A DNA stretch of 64,000 nucleotides from positions 138,501 to 202,500 of the forward strand of contig CAMXCT020000456.1 of NCBI GenBank assembly GCA_947184155.2, given 5' to 3'. The notes under the pieces were generated by a model. It was not told where the DNA came from. It made no database searches and was given only the letters and a program-made list of their open reading frames with translations. A program made the translations under genes and the position numbers. The stretch is from Cladocopium goreaui. Taxonomy: Eukaryota; Sar; Dinophyceae; Suessiales; Symbiodiniaceae. Below are positions 25,210 to 37,019 of this stretch, in pieces. How positions within the stretch are numbered: the stretch's first letter is position 1; each line of letters begins with the position of its first letter.

Positions 25210-26340
25210 ACAAAAAAATAGAATATTGTTATATCGTATATCGTATATTGTATAAAAATGTATAAAATACTTTCATGCCACTTTCTTCCCACTAGTCGTG
25301 ACATGTTCCTTCACTCTACACTCGTTCGAGTTTGCCACTTGCACTGCCCCTGGGACTCCTCTAGGATGGCTGGAGCGGTTCGTTTTCGCACCAAGGTTGG
25401 CCGTTTCGCACGCACGGCCTGCATAAGAGCCAAGACTACAACGATTGCCGACAAAAAGAAATTGGTTAGAGTCGATATGAGTCAATGAGTCAATGATATA
25501 CCATTGTTATCCATTGTCAACAAATCACATACTTGAAGCGCATTATATAAACCAAGCAATTTGGCCTGATGAAATTTTGCAGGCGCTCAATAATGAGATT
25601 GCTTTGATTTGAAAGGATTTGACAAAGTGAGATCTTCCTTTGTTGTGTTTCTCCCATTTTCTTCCCTCTTTCTAAGCTTTCCGATGCTCTCCAATGCTTT
25701 CCGATGCTTTTCTGACAACGTGAAGCTGTCTCACCTGGGTGCTTGCAGCTTTCAAGCGTAATTAATGTCTTGAGGGCGATTGACTAGCGCTGGGGTGTCG
25801 TTGCTGCTTAGAGCCTTGGGACGCTTTTAGAAATTCAAAATGAGCGGCAAGCGGCCATGGAAGAGATGTTTGCGGTGCCCTGCGGTGTCTGATTCAAGTT
25901 TCGCTGTGAAAAGAGCTGAAAACAGCAGCCATCTTGGATGATCTCGGCTGGCTATTCCGCAGGCTGAACAACAAAGAACACCAAAGAGCAAGCTTGTAAT
26001 CAGTCGTGATCCTCTTGTGACGCATAAACGCTGATGTTTTTGCGTTGCCACGCTAGGATGGAAATCCAAAGGCCAAGGCCTTGCGGTGAGCGCTTTCTTT
26101 TGACGACAGGTCTGGGATCATCCCGATTTCTCTGACCACATTGTCCAATAGGCAGAAAGCCTGGTGATCAAATCCTAGTCAGCCAGAACCCAACTGAGCC
26201 CACTGGAGTGAAGTTCACAGAGCAGTGCCTGCACAAAGCAACCTTCATGGCCCATTTAGAACAAGAAAAACTCTTTGGCCGTTTGAGCAAACGAAGTCTG
26301 TATACTTCTATGCTTGATCCAGGCGAAATTGGATGCAGAG
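25210..26340. other. No supported feature
   Basis: AT-rich near 25020-25260 with short TA-rich runs; no exon or repeat can be defended. Confidence 0.35.
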
Positions 26341-26349
26341 TAGGCGTTT

Positions 26350-27300
26350 CACTCAAGGTTGCGATTTCTGGATGTTTCTGGTTTCTTGCCATGGTACTGA
26401 GGTGCTTGAAAGGGTTTCAGACCTGCATGTTTTCGCAAACTGACAGCACTCGGAACATTCGCATCCTTAGCCTGCAAAGCCAAGAGTAGAACAATTTCGG
26501 TGTTGCTATTCTGTCTCAACTCAAGGTTGCGCAACGTCTCTGCTTGTTCAGGCCTTTTGGATGGTAGTTCTTCAAGCAACTGCTTCGCTGCGGGTTTCTC
26601 ATTTGCAAACCGAAACAAAAATGATTGGAGATCCAGTCAAAGTCTGCATCTTCAAACGCCTCTTCTTTCTCGTGAAAGTAATGGCGCAGCATAAAGCAAA
26701 GAAGACCAAGCGGAAAAAAAGCAGGATAATGCCTCAGTCTGCAAAGCTCAAACATGTCTGTTGAGACTGAAACAGCGATCACTCGGAGCAACCATAATTT
26801 GTCAAAGCGCTCAAGGCAATACTTCGCACCGACGTTCCATAGAATCAGCGCAAACAATGTTCGCGTTGGACTTGCCCAGAATATTAAATCTGAGCGTGGG
26901 AGCAATTTTGCTTCATTTGAGTGCACATGACTTTCGTTGATCAAGTGATATCAAGAGGTATCAAGTATGCAGTTTGTAGTGGAAATGCCAAACTTTGTGC
27001 AAAGTGGTTCTTCCGGCTCAGGGGAAAAAAAAAACGTCCGAATTACCCACGTTTTCTCACCAATCACAGTTGATGAAAGAAATGATTCGACCGAACAGGC
27101 CTAGGATCCAGAACAGAATCGGAGATAGGAAACGACTCCTCAGCAGCAACATCTTGCATATGAAGAGACGCACAATTCCAAATGCAAGCTCGCATAATTC
27201 CAAGTTCCAACATCTTACAGTAAACTGAACTACACGCCAAGCTGCCAAATCAAGTCTACCAAATGCATTGCAGGACCATATACTGCATCAATGTCAAAAT
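26350..27300 (-). CDS. Candidate membrane-protein exons
   Basis: Minus-strand frames contain hydrophobic segments: LLLRSRFLSPILFWILGLFG near 27140 and LIFWASPTRTLFALILW near 26870, the latter running to a GTGCGA donor. A segment after ACTGAG|G near 26740 is hydrophobic in two frames. A soluble helical tail (EKPAAKQLLEELPSKRPEQA) follows near 26590. The F-W-x-x-P pattern before a helix recalls the C-terminal membrane region of C2-domain proteins, but this is a guess. Exon joins are not resolved. Confidence 0.3.
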
Positions 27301-27866
27301 GGGGTAACCTTCGCCAGGCTGAGATCTGCAGCACCAACAGCAGCATTGTGAAAAAAATATTGAATGAATGTGGTTCATTCAAACAGAATGGGTGAAATGT
27401 ATAAATTAGCAATCACACGGTCGTATTCCACAAAAACATGGTCTTAGCAGGACAACCACAACAGAGTAGTCAACACTCTCGAAAGCACGGGCCAAAGCTG
27501 GTCCACGCGTATGGAAGGAAAGAGGCTAGCTGGAAAAGTGATTTCGAGAGATACATTGCCAAAACAAAAAGGCACAACTATGCAGAAAGCATCTCTCTGG
27601 AAACCGACCTCCTTCAGACTCAAGAACTAGCAACATGAGGGCAACAAATTCCTATATATTCTGCACTAGATTCGGCAATATATTTTGAGATATGTTCTGG
27701 CATATTATCTGACGTCTTTTTGGAATAGGTTCTGGGATATTTCAGACCTTCTGTCCAACTTCTTGTTCCTAGTGGGTTTGCATTCTGCAGAGTGAAACTT
27801 GTCACAGGTATATAATATAGCTTTTTCATTTATCCTTCAAACGTCAAAGAATCAGCTTAGGATTCA

Positions 27867-28442
27867 TCAGTCCCTGCAGAGCAAAGTTTGCAAGAAGCAA
27901 CTAGGAGAAGGATTTTCTTTACCTCAAACAAAAACATTCACACAACTACCTTGCAAACGCCTGCTGTCGATAAGGCGCGAACGGTGGAGGGACTGGCGGC
28001 AACGGCGACACAAATGCCTGGAACCGCCTCACTGGCTTGACGTCCAGCATCTGCACCTGAATCACGCAGTGTCTTCAGAGTGTGTCTCAACTGATTCAAA
28101 ACATGTTCACACAAATTGTAACTACACGGGGTGTTTTCGGGTATTTTCTACATTCCGCCATATTCGGCCTTTAAACAGGTCTGTCTTACTCACCTCGGCA
28201 TTTGTGTTCAAGGTCTCAGGACACTAGTGACTAGTGAAAATGCAGTTTCTTGCCTCCAAGAGAACGGCACCCGCACCAGTGGCTGGAGTCTTCCTTGCAT
28301 CCTCCCCCGGCAGTGGCTGCGCCTGCAACTGTGGAATGGAACGTGTTGTCATTGTGCGCTTGTCCCCGATGTTACAAAGCATTGCCGCCCGCTTGAGCAT
28401 GGGCATCATGCAGCGTCGCACCTCCGGCGGTCGAAGCGGAAC
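27867..28442 (-). CDS. Three-exon gene 3' end, unknown function
   Basis: Exons 28442-28254, 28056-27950 and 27873-27867 (stop) all follow AG|G acceptors and join in phase. Donors are GC (GCAAGA) and GT. The predicted C-terminal part is 100 residues: a basic first half (CMMPMLKRAAMLCNIGDKRT) and a Pro-rich second half (SPLPPVPPPFAPYRQQAFA) ending RD. The last exon is only 7 nt including the stop and is the weakest part. The Pro-rich stretch suggests binding to an SH3- or WW-type partner, which is inference. Upstream exons were not found. Confidence 0.5.
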
Positions 28443-28519
28443 CTCAATCTACAGAGCATTACAGAACGCAGACATGCACTTAAAGTCACTTACAGTCACT
28501 TAAAGTCACTTACCTGCTT

Positions 28520-28620
28520 GCCATACATGCCATACATGCCATACATGCCATACATGCCATACATGCCATACATGCCATACATGCCATACATGCCATACAT
28601 GCCATACATGCCATACATGT
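28520..28620. repeat. Decanucleotide repeat (catacatgcc, about 10 copies)
   Basis: Perfect head-to-tail copies with a diverged last unit, preceded by three acttaaagtc / acttacagtc units. It has no spacer structure and is not a CRISPR array. Confidence 0.97.
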
Positions 28621-28689
28621 CATGCATGCATCAGGTTACCTGTTTCTTTTCAAGAACATATTCCTTGACTGTGGAATCTGGGGACATGT

Positions 28690-29020
28690 ATCTGTGAATG
28701 CATCTGTGTGTGGAAACATGTACATATGTGTTTGTGTCCATGTTTATGTATGTGTCTATGTATATGTACATATATACATATATATATATACATATGCACG
28801 TGTGTGTGTGTGTGTGTGCACAGTCAAACAAATAAAATGTATATACATATAGATAGATATGTGTGCGTGTGTGATGTGTGTAGTGTAGCTAATCATTTAT
28901 GTACGTGCAAGAGAATGTCCAAATGCATATCAGGTCTGTGCATATGTGTATATTATGCATGTAGTTTGTAACTGTATAACATGTAGTATGTCTGTGCATG
29001 TGTCATAAATTGTATGCGCG
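28690..29020. repeat. TG/TA-rich low-complexity DNA
   Basis: Alternating purine-pyrimidine tracts (tatatatatata, tgtgtgtgtgtgtgtg at 28800-28818) and many atgtatgtg variants. Confidence 0.8.
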
Positions 29021-29584
29021 CACCAGGCCATACGCACATGTACATTGCATGCACTACCAACAGCAGGCACAGAAAGTACAGCCAGGATGCGTTCTCATGA
29101 TCAAACTGTGCAGCAATTCGCACACAAAAGTATTAAATTAACATTAATTGTTGAATAGTTTGAGCGGTCACAACTTGATTTAAAATTGCCAAAGGTGGAA
29201 TCTCAGCATCACAAACCCTTCGGGAATATGCTGCCATGGAGCAAGGACATTAGGTGACTTGCACCATCACTGTCTATGATTCTTACAGTGCATGGAAGCG
29301 GTCAGAGAATGGCATCAGACTTGTCCGCGTTTTAGTGTAAGACAAGCCAACATCAATCTGTCCAGAAACACCCAGTCTCAATCAGCAAAAGCGGGCCCTG
29401 AAACCATTTGAGACTTGTCCACGACATGTGTGTGAAGTCATAATATCTCCGTCCTCACGACAAAATCAGTTTGCAGATGAAGCAACCCAGCCGCGGAAGG
29501 GTCTCGAGAGGGGCACCTGTGTGTCACTGTGACAAGAGTACGCTTTCAAATGCGATTGTGCGATGATAATGTCACTGCACCATC

Positions 29585-29780
29585 CTAAGGTTGCCAAGCC
29601 ACTTTAGCCAAAGATAGGTCGAGAAAGCCAAGGGCATCATCCCTGGTTGCGGTGTCCTTTAAACACATCGATGAAAATGCGAAGAATGCAGGCAACAGAC
29701 CCAATGGCAGTGAAGCCAACAAAATAGGTTTTGCTTTACGCACACTGTCGTTGCGCTTTCCAAGCCCATCACACGACATC
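29585..29780 (-). CDS. Candidate terminal exon with a membrane helix
   Basis: After a CCAAG|G acceptor the frame is open for 64 codons to a TAG stop. It carries a basic stretch (LGKRNDSVRKAK), one hydrophobic segment (PILLASLPLGLLPAFFAF) and ends LAKVAWQP. The opposite strand is partly open too. No family is recognised. Confidence 0.4.
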
Positions 29781-29789
29781 CTTGGTTCC

Positions 29790-32090
29790 ATCATGTTCCA
29801 TCATCGCTCAGCCATGTCCCCCAGCCTAACATCGCCTCGATTCATTTCCTCCCTGTCACCTGTAACATCTTGATACATCTTGTAACCTCGCAAGGCCGCC
29901 CCAGCACAGCGCCCGCCAACATCATCGCTCCAATGCAGTCACCTTCGCAGCACAGCACCCATCTCCAACACCACAGTGTCTTCTCCTCTCAATTCCATCG
30001 CCTTCTCTTGCAAAAAATGCACTCAACCTGAATCTCAACCTGCATCCTGACCTTTTCCCTGACATGATTCCCTTGGCCGAAAGCGACAACCGAATCAACC
30101 AAGCTACACAAGAATGAAATTATCAGGAATGTTCAAAAAAACATCCGCTGTTTTGCAACCAGCTTGTCCGGTCCTCGTCCCACACCTACAGGGTTGATTT
30201 GCTTTGATGCACATCACGGATGAAATGGAAGCCACAAACAGAAAATTCCATCATAACAATTCTGCTTCATTCAATACAAAGCGCGTCAGACAAAAAATCA
30301 GGAAACATGAGGAAAAAATGCAGATCAGGCGAGGTTCCGCCTAAAAAAAAAGAGCGACGCGACCTACGGACTTTGCCTCCAAATGCAAAAAGGAATCTAG
30401 TCTACTCACGCGAAAGGCTGTCGTTACATCCCAGCCTCAGAGAAACCCAACAAATCGGGCGGCAAATGAGTGGACTTCAAGTCACATGTCAAGTCACTTG
30501 TTCGGTCCTTCAACTTAGAAAACTTTGAAACCTCCGAATCTCTGAACGCTTTGGATATCTATGTGGATATCTTTGGATCAGAAATGTTGCCGCTCTTGGC
30601 ATTGCTGAGCTCCGTGCGAGGCTCGAGCGTGGCACCAACAGTACAAGTCCTCACCTTGCTATGTCCACATGATCCACATGTTCGTCAGTCAAACGCTCAC
30701 GCCTACTTTCAGAATAACAAACAATGCTTTACATAGATTCTATAGAGTTACATAGCGCCTGTTTTGTCAAGATTCATGTACAGAAAATCATAACTCATAA
30801 CATAACATGTCTATGATCGCTGTTTATGTGCTCACATTCAAAATATGTCAATGCGGTCACAGTTTCTACAATCACATTTCATGCTGTATCTTTCCTACGC
30901 ACACACACACACAACTTGGCACGTGATGCAAATCTCATCATATCTCTGTCCCTCGCCTGCACCCCATGCCCGACTCGAAGAAGGCAATACGGATCTGAAC
31001 CTGGGCTTCAAGGGCTTCAAAGACCAATCGAGTACATCATTTCAGGCACGGATCCATCAGTTTGATTCAGTTTGATTGTTCGAGTGTCGCCGAGTGTCGC
31101 CGAGTGTCAGACTCTTTTTTGAAACCAAATTGAAGTCAGCAGCCAGCAAGCCTTTCGCTTCAATCACGCGTACCTGCTAGAGCAAATTAACAGCAAAAAT
31201 CGCTCCATCACCGTTGCGCTTGGGCTAGCTCTGTTGAACTGATCTTGCCCTTTACTGTGCAAAGAACACACTTATATAATAATTCAATATCCTGACAAGG
31301 AAAACAGAAATGGAGGGTTATCACTGCTCAAACTTACGTAGTTTCACTATCGCTTTGTGGAGCTCAAAATGCATCAACACCAACACCCACAGAAGCCTGC
31401 AAAGTTGCGAACTCCCGATGCTCATCACAGGATGGTACAGGCATTCCACACAACGAAGCTGCACCTCATTTTGAATTTGGATGCGATGTTTTCCTTGAAT
31501 GCACCCAATTGTTGAATCCATGGGGGGCGCATAGTGCCGTGTTATCTTGTTGCACCCATGATGAGGAATTCAAAAACACAAATCAATAACACAAACCATG
31601 AGACCCTTGATTCCCTCCGCATTTCTAGACATGCAAAGGGATAGAAGGTCAGCAGCTCGATATACTACAGCGGATCTTCTGATCATGCCAGCCATGAACT
31701 CTGCGCACATTTGCAACCGATCAAACGACGAACGCCACCTTCGGTGAACCCCAGAAAAAACTTTGAAAAGAGACCAAGAAAGCTCTCATCATCACAGTTT
31801 CATCTCTCATCATTCGATCAAAAAATACCGTCTCTTTACACAGCACCAACAGCAGCTAAGCAAGACTCCCAACATGCAGCATCCTACGACATTGGTCATC
31901 GACACCTTGCAAGCCCTTCTGACCAACAATCGTTAAGCCCTCTTGAGACTCTTGAGTAATTATACGAACCATTGGTCGCAGCCTCAGCATTGCCGGTCTT
32001 GTGCTGGTAGGTACATATATATATATATATCTTTCAGTTTAAGGGTTAAGGTTCTCAGCATTGCAGTTCTATTTGTTTTAGTTATTGTTT
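29790..32090. other. Intergenic stretch, nothing firm
   Basis: Short open frames near 30.5-30.7 and 31.33-31.52 kb have protein-like stretches but no joined exons. There are three cgagtgtcgc units at 31081-31106 and a (TA)n tract at 32012-32028. Confidence 0.3.
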
Positions 32091-32093
32091 GAG

Positions 32094-33142
32094 TTATTGC
32101 TTGAGTTGTGGTCGAAAACTATCGAAAACTGTGCTTCTTGGGGTGGCGCTGAGAGGCTTCGCATGCTTTCCTGCCTTTACCGCCTCCAGAGCTGCCGATG
32201 CAGCCTGCGGGACCAACTGAAGGCTGACGATTTGCTACATAATTTGGCATAAGCCGCACATTGTCAAGTTTGATGAACGCTCGCGCAAACAGCAAAGGCC
32301 AGGACAGCAATCTACAAGCTGAACAAAGTGAGTCCAAACCTCCTCCGGATTCTCTGCAATTGGAGGAGCAGCAACGCAACTATTGCAAACCTCGAGTTTG
32401 CATTCTGCTCAGGACACAGGACATGACAGAACTTGCTGTTTGAGGTTATGGTGCCCAAATGAGCCCAGAAAAGCAACAAAAACTATCTCAAAAAAGAGAA
32501 ATAGAGAAGTTCTATGCCATGAGTGTCTTACTTAGTATTGCTGTCCATGCTGTGTGGTTTGTAATCCGTATTTCGCCTTCGGTTCATGTTTTGAGTCTCA
32601 AAGCATCTAATGCAAACTTGCCGGGCTTGCTCTTTGAGGTTTTGCAGGATGGTACTCAAGTACCAGTTCCCTTGACCTGGAGCAAGTGCTGCAAACCACC
32701 TGCAGGACACTGAGAACGGGGAAAAAAATATCACGCCAGTCGAATCCTATTTCAAGCATTTTGGCTCTGTCAATCGAATGTTTCAAGTCTCACATCAAAA
32801 TCAGGAACTCTTTCCAAACACCTTGCCACATCTTCGGCAGTGGTGCTTTCGCCGGAGTTGCATAACCCCAAAGCGTGCATGGCAGTTCATGCAAACCTCA
32901 GTCTGAATGCTTCAGAAGGGCACAAGATGGGACAAGTATGCTGGAATCCAACGTTCGAAACCTTCTATCCGATTCAATGGCCTTCTATCCTATCCCACAG
33001 CGAAAGGATGGTACTGCCAAGGCACATCAGTCGCAGAATCATTCACCCACTCAGTACAAGTGGAGCTTTCTGATGTTCTACGAGGAATTTCGTGAAAGCT
33101 TCCACCTTCGGCAGGTTGTGAGCAAAACACTCCTGATTTGGC
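32094..33142 (-). CDS. FYVE zinc-finger protein, C-terminal exons
   Basis: FYVE fingers bind phosphatidylinositol 3-phosphate on endosomal membranes. Exons on the minus strand are 33142-33026, 32896-32822, 32699-32631, 32390-32340 and 32204-32094 (stop), all joining in phase 0. The finger is complete. It has the W-V-x-D start (TEWVNDSATD), first pair VCMNC, the signature RRKHHCRRCGK, third pair VVCSTC and last pair VCNSC, giving eight zinc ligands. The turret motif is RRKHHCRRCG rather than the classic RRHHCR. A short Ala/Lys-rich tail (AASAALEAVKAGKHAKPLSA) follows and ends QLKQ. Acceptors are AG|G throughout; donors are GT except one GC (GCAAGC) after KPQR. The first exon's start is uncertain and upstream exons are missing, so the domains before the finger are unknown. 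Confidence 0.85.
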
Positions 33143-33198
33143 CTCTTCCACCAGCTCAGGACTGACTCCCCGAAGTCAAAAAACAGTCACAAACCATA

Positions 33199-34650
33199 TA
33201 TATATATATATATTTTTATAATACCTGAGAAGGGGTGGAACGAAAGCCGGCGCTTGCTTTTTGACTCGCGCGGGGGCGCGTGAAACTCCACCTCATCCAT
33301 ATGGCATGGCTCAAACATGAAGCGCCCCAACATCAACAATTGCTATCGGGTCATAATTTTCCAATCATTAAATGGACCTTTTTTAGGGTAAACTCCACGA
33401 TTTTGTAACTTCTATATCCAAATATGTTTCCTACAATGTACTGCGGCATTGCGAAAAGTTCTATCTCAAGTTCCGTAAATCCGCCTTTGGTTGCTCATTT
33501 ATCTTAAAACAGCGCAAGTTTGCTCCCACCTATTGTAGATAAATAATACCCGCTTTTTTGTGTGAACAATGGTCATGTGACCTCTCAAAGTCTAAATTGT
33601 TTTCTCCCCAGCGTGGTCCATGCTTCTCCGCGAAGTTCCGCAACATTTTGGCCGTACGGTGAGAAATCAAAACATAGCTCTACTCGCAAAATGGGCAGTG
33701 CAAACCCAAGACAATATTATAACATACGTAAGAAAGGGTATAAGAACGAATGAAAATCGAGGAAAACAATGCAAAACCCACGGGAAATATAGAACAGTGG
33801 CGAACATGCAGTCCAAATCAAAAGTATATATATTTAGGCCATTTACAGACCTGGGTACCCCCCCCACCCCCCAAGGGTCTGGAAAATAGGTATTTTACAG
33901 GAAATGTCGCGGAATAGCATCATCCCTGACATCGATAGAGATAATTGTTTGGCATCCCGGAAAATCTTCTCAGCTATCACACTCGCCAAACATCCCTTTT
34001 AAAAGGCACATATACTATCACGGACGTACAGATGCATATCATTCCCGTCATTGCCATTAGAAGATTCAAATTCTTTCTCGATGTTTTAGTACAAGATTCA
34101 CTTTTAGTTCTGTTTCAGCCTTCTCAGTACGGCCTCTTACAATGATATTACAGCATTTGTCTCCTAACCTAGGTGGCTCCTGGGCGCAATCTTCATTCCA
34201 ATGCTTTGTGACAATAACCAGAGGCCTGGAGCCTATGCATCACTTGACAGTCGACTCAGTTCTAAACCGGAAAGACTATTCCTTCCGTTTACCAGTAGAT
34301 CGTTTTTGTAGTTCTTATCACAAAACTACCAGAATCAGGGAGGCACCAAAAAACGTCAAACAGCTTTAAGCATTATAAATACTCTAATCTGCAGATTGTA
34401 TTTATTTTTCTTACTCTGTGAACGAAATCACACTTTTCTAACTTCACACAGATTACCATGAAACCAATTTTCCCATGCAACTCCTAAAATCTTACAACTC
34501 ATACATCTTTTTTCCTATACCATCCGCATCTTGCTCCAAGGTTTCATGGCAATGTCTTGTACGCGAGTCAGCCACTATTTCCTATCACCAAACTACATTG
34601 CTCATCATCTAACATTATCTACAGAAACCAAATCGGATTTCCTGCTCAAC
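33199..34650. other. AT-rich intergenic DNA
   Basis: A (TA)n tract at 33199-33213, then AT-rich DNA without supported exons. Any upstream exons of the FYVE gene would be expected here or beyond the repeat block. Confidence 0.35.
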
Positions 34651-34659
34651 GTTTCCGCT

Positions 34660-36175
34660 CGTTGACATTGTCTTGGTTTTCACTATATTTTTTAAAGCAT
34701 TTTTTAGTTATAACATTTTCCTAGGTTTTCACTGTATTTTTCTAACATGTTGCATGCCTCCAAGCATGTTCACGCGTGTCCTCCATGTTGTACTGTTTTC
34801 TACATCGTTTCCTCTAGTTGTTACAAGCATTTCCTAGCTTGTACACCGTTTTCCTAATATTGTCACAACTTTTCTTCCAGTTTCCACTGCTTTTTCTACC
34901 GTTTCCTGTCCTGTGGTTACTTTCTTCTCTTTTGTAGGTTTTCACTGTGTTTTGTCCAGTTTTTTTTATTACATGCTTCCTACCATTTTCTCCGCTTTCC
35001 TCTATGGCTTTTTGTACCATTTCCTCTCGTTTCCTGCATTTCATGCATTTTCAATATATTTTTCCAAGAGTTTTACCCGTTTCCTTCAGTTTCCGATCGT
35101 TTTTGCACCATTTCCTCTGGTTGTTATCGCATTTTCCTGCACTTTCACTGTATTTTTCCAGCATGTTTACTGCATCGTCATAGTTTGTTCCTAGCAGTCG
35201 CTCCGGTTTCCTCCATGTTCCAACAGATTTTGCACCCTTTATTCTGGTTGTTATCACATTTTCCTGCCAGGTTGTTATCACATTTTCCTTCACTGTATCT
35301 TTCCAGCATTTTCCAGTGGATTTTGCACGATTTCCTCTGATTGTTATCATGTTTTCCTGCAGTTTCTATATCCTCTTCGTGGGTTTTCAGTCTATTCATG
35401 CACTTTTAATCTATTTTTCCAAGATTTTTACCCGTCTCCTTTTTGCACCATTTCCTCTGGTTTGCTGCATTTTCAATGTATTTTTCCAAGAGTTTTACCC
35501 GTCTCCTTCATTTTCCGATCGTTTTTGCACCATTTCCTCTGGTTGTTATCGCATTTTCCTGCACTTTCACTGTCTTTTTCCAGCATGTTTACTGCATCGT
35601 CATAGTTTGTTCCTAGCAGTCACTCCGGTTTCCTCCATGTTCCAACAGATTTTGCATGGTTTGTTCCTAGCCTTTTCCTCTGATCGTTATCATGGTTTCC
35701 TCAAGTTTCATTGTATTTTCCAATACATCCTCTTCGTGGGTTTTCAATATGTTTTGTCCAGCATTTTTTTACTGCATGTTTCCTATCATTTTCACCTCTT
35801 TCCTCCATAGATTTTTGCACCATTTCCTCTGGTTTCTTGCATTTTCATACATACCTTTTCAATATTAATAATATCTCCAAGAGTTTTACCTGTCTCCTTC
35901 ATTTTCCGATCCTTTTTGCACCATTTCCTCTCGTTGTTATCACATTTTCCTGCACTTTCACTGTATTTTTCCAGCATGTTTACTGTATCGTCATGGGTTT
36001 GCGCCTAGCATCCGCTCCGGTTTCCTCCATTTTCCAAGGGATTTTCCATGGTTTGTTCCTAGCATTCGCTCCGTTTTCGTCCGTTTTCCAGGATTCCAGG
36101 GGATTTTGTACGATTTCCTCTGATCGTTATCATGTTTTCCTGCAGTTTCATTGTATTTTCCAATACATCCTCATG
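34660..36175. repeat. Complex long-period degenerate repeat
   Basis: Pyrimidine-rich DNA built from short related phrases (ttttcctgcactttcact, ccatttcctctggttgttat, ccagcatgtttactgcatcg). A block starting ccaagagttttacc recurs at about 35064, 35486 and 35877, spacings of 422 and 391 bp, each time followed by the same order of phrases. The long open frame across the block is attributed to the repeat. Confidence 0.85.
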
Positions 36176-36570
36176 GCCTCTCCGGCCACCAAAAAGGCGG
36201 ACCTAGGGGGAATCGATACCCCACCGTCAGCAAATTGCCTAGTGGTACATAATCCAGCAAAATGCTCCGTTTTCTCGCGCTCAACACAGGGGCACGGCGA
36301 GATTTCGTTCCCTTTCGGCAACCACCCCCCCCCACACCCCCTATTCTCACTTCGTTCGCAAACAGCAACTAGCCAGCTAGCTGGCTTTCTCAATATATAT
36401 ATATATATATACATGATATATTATATGTGCCAATATAGTTTTTGTCATGCAACTATACTGTATCATACTCTTATGCTACATTGTGTCACTATACTGATTC
36501 TTGCAGCAATTCCTCCCTGAACAAATACAATCAGCTACACACTGAGCACCGCCTGCCATTTGTGAATAGT
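36176..36570. other. Non-coding stretch with palindrome and TA tract
   Basis: A perfect 16-bp palindrome (agccagctagctggct) at about 36371-36386 is followed by a (TA)n tract at 36395-36410. A C run lies at 36326-36334. Confidence 0.5.
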
Positions 36571-36576
36571 CAGCAG

Positions 36577-37017
36577 CTACGGCAGCTCCGAAGTACGTAG
36601 CTTAGGCTGGGGGACGCGGCCGGGACGCCCCTCTCCGATATACACAGCTTGCAGTTGAGCAAACAGAAAGCTGACAGATCCTTGCGGACGTTTGCCAGCT
36701 TCAACTACTTCAACTACTTCAACTACTTCCCTTGTGTTTTCTGCGTGTGTGTGTGTGCGAGAAGTCCTATCACCCAATGGCTGGATCACTGCTAGATCAA
36801 AACACATTGGGGTGCATTGTCTCAGGAACTTGGAAGCGGCCGTAGCTTGTGCTTGCAAGCCGAAATTCTCAATTACCCTGTCCAGGGTATAAAGGAACGT
36901 TGAGGGACTTGCCGAGGTTAGGGCAAGGTTGGCATTCATCCTGGTATTTTCTCGGATAGACGGTCGCTTTCGTGTATCTGTTGGCGTTTCGGAGTTGAGA
37001 GTTATATAGTTGGACAA
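36577..37017 (-). CDS. Open frame of 146 codons, weak candidate
   Basis: The frame contains ENFGLQAQATAASKFLRQC, which looks protein-like, but also a tandem VVE stretch arising from a ttcaactac repeat. No splice borders or family are recognised. It may be chance. Confidence 0.25.
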   Translation of the reverse strand: MSNYITLNSETPTDTRKRPSIRENTRMNANLALTSASPSTFLYTLDRVIENFGLQAQATAASKFLRQCTPMCFDLAVIQPLGDRTSRTHTHAENTREVVEVVEVVEAGKRPQGSVSFLFAQLQAVYIGEGRPGRVPQPKLRTSELP

Positions 37018-37019
37018 AG

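Noticed and set aside
28520..28620. CRISPR-like array
   Set aside because: The units are 10 bp, directly adjacent and without spacers, in a eukaryotic context; this is a minisatellite.
32605..32631. VCIRC motif 13 nt after the third FYVE exon, suggesting a frameshifted FYVE pseudogene
   Set aside because: A GC donor (GCAAGC) ends the exon, and a phase-correct exon at 32390 supplies VCNSC with an AG|G acceptor, so no frameshift is needed; the nearer motif is a coincidence.
36371..36386. Functional operator at a perfect 16-bp palindrome
   Set aside because: It is a single isolated palindrome next to a TA tract, with no gene or second copy to give it meaning.
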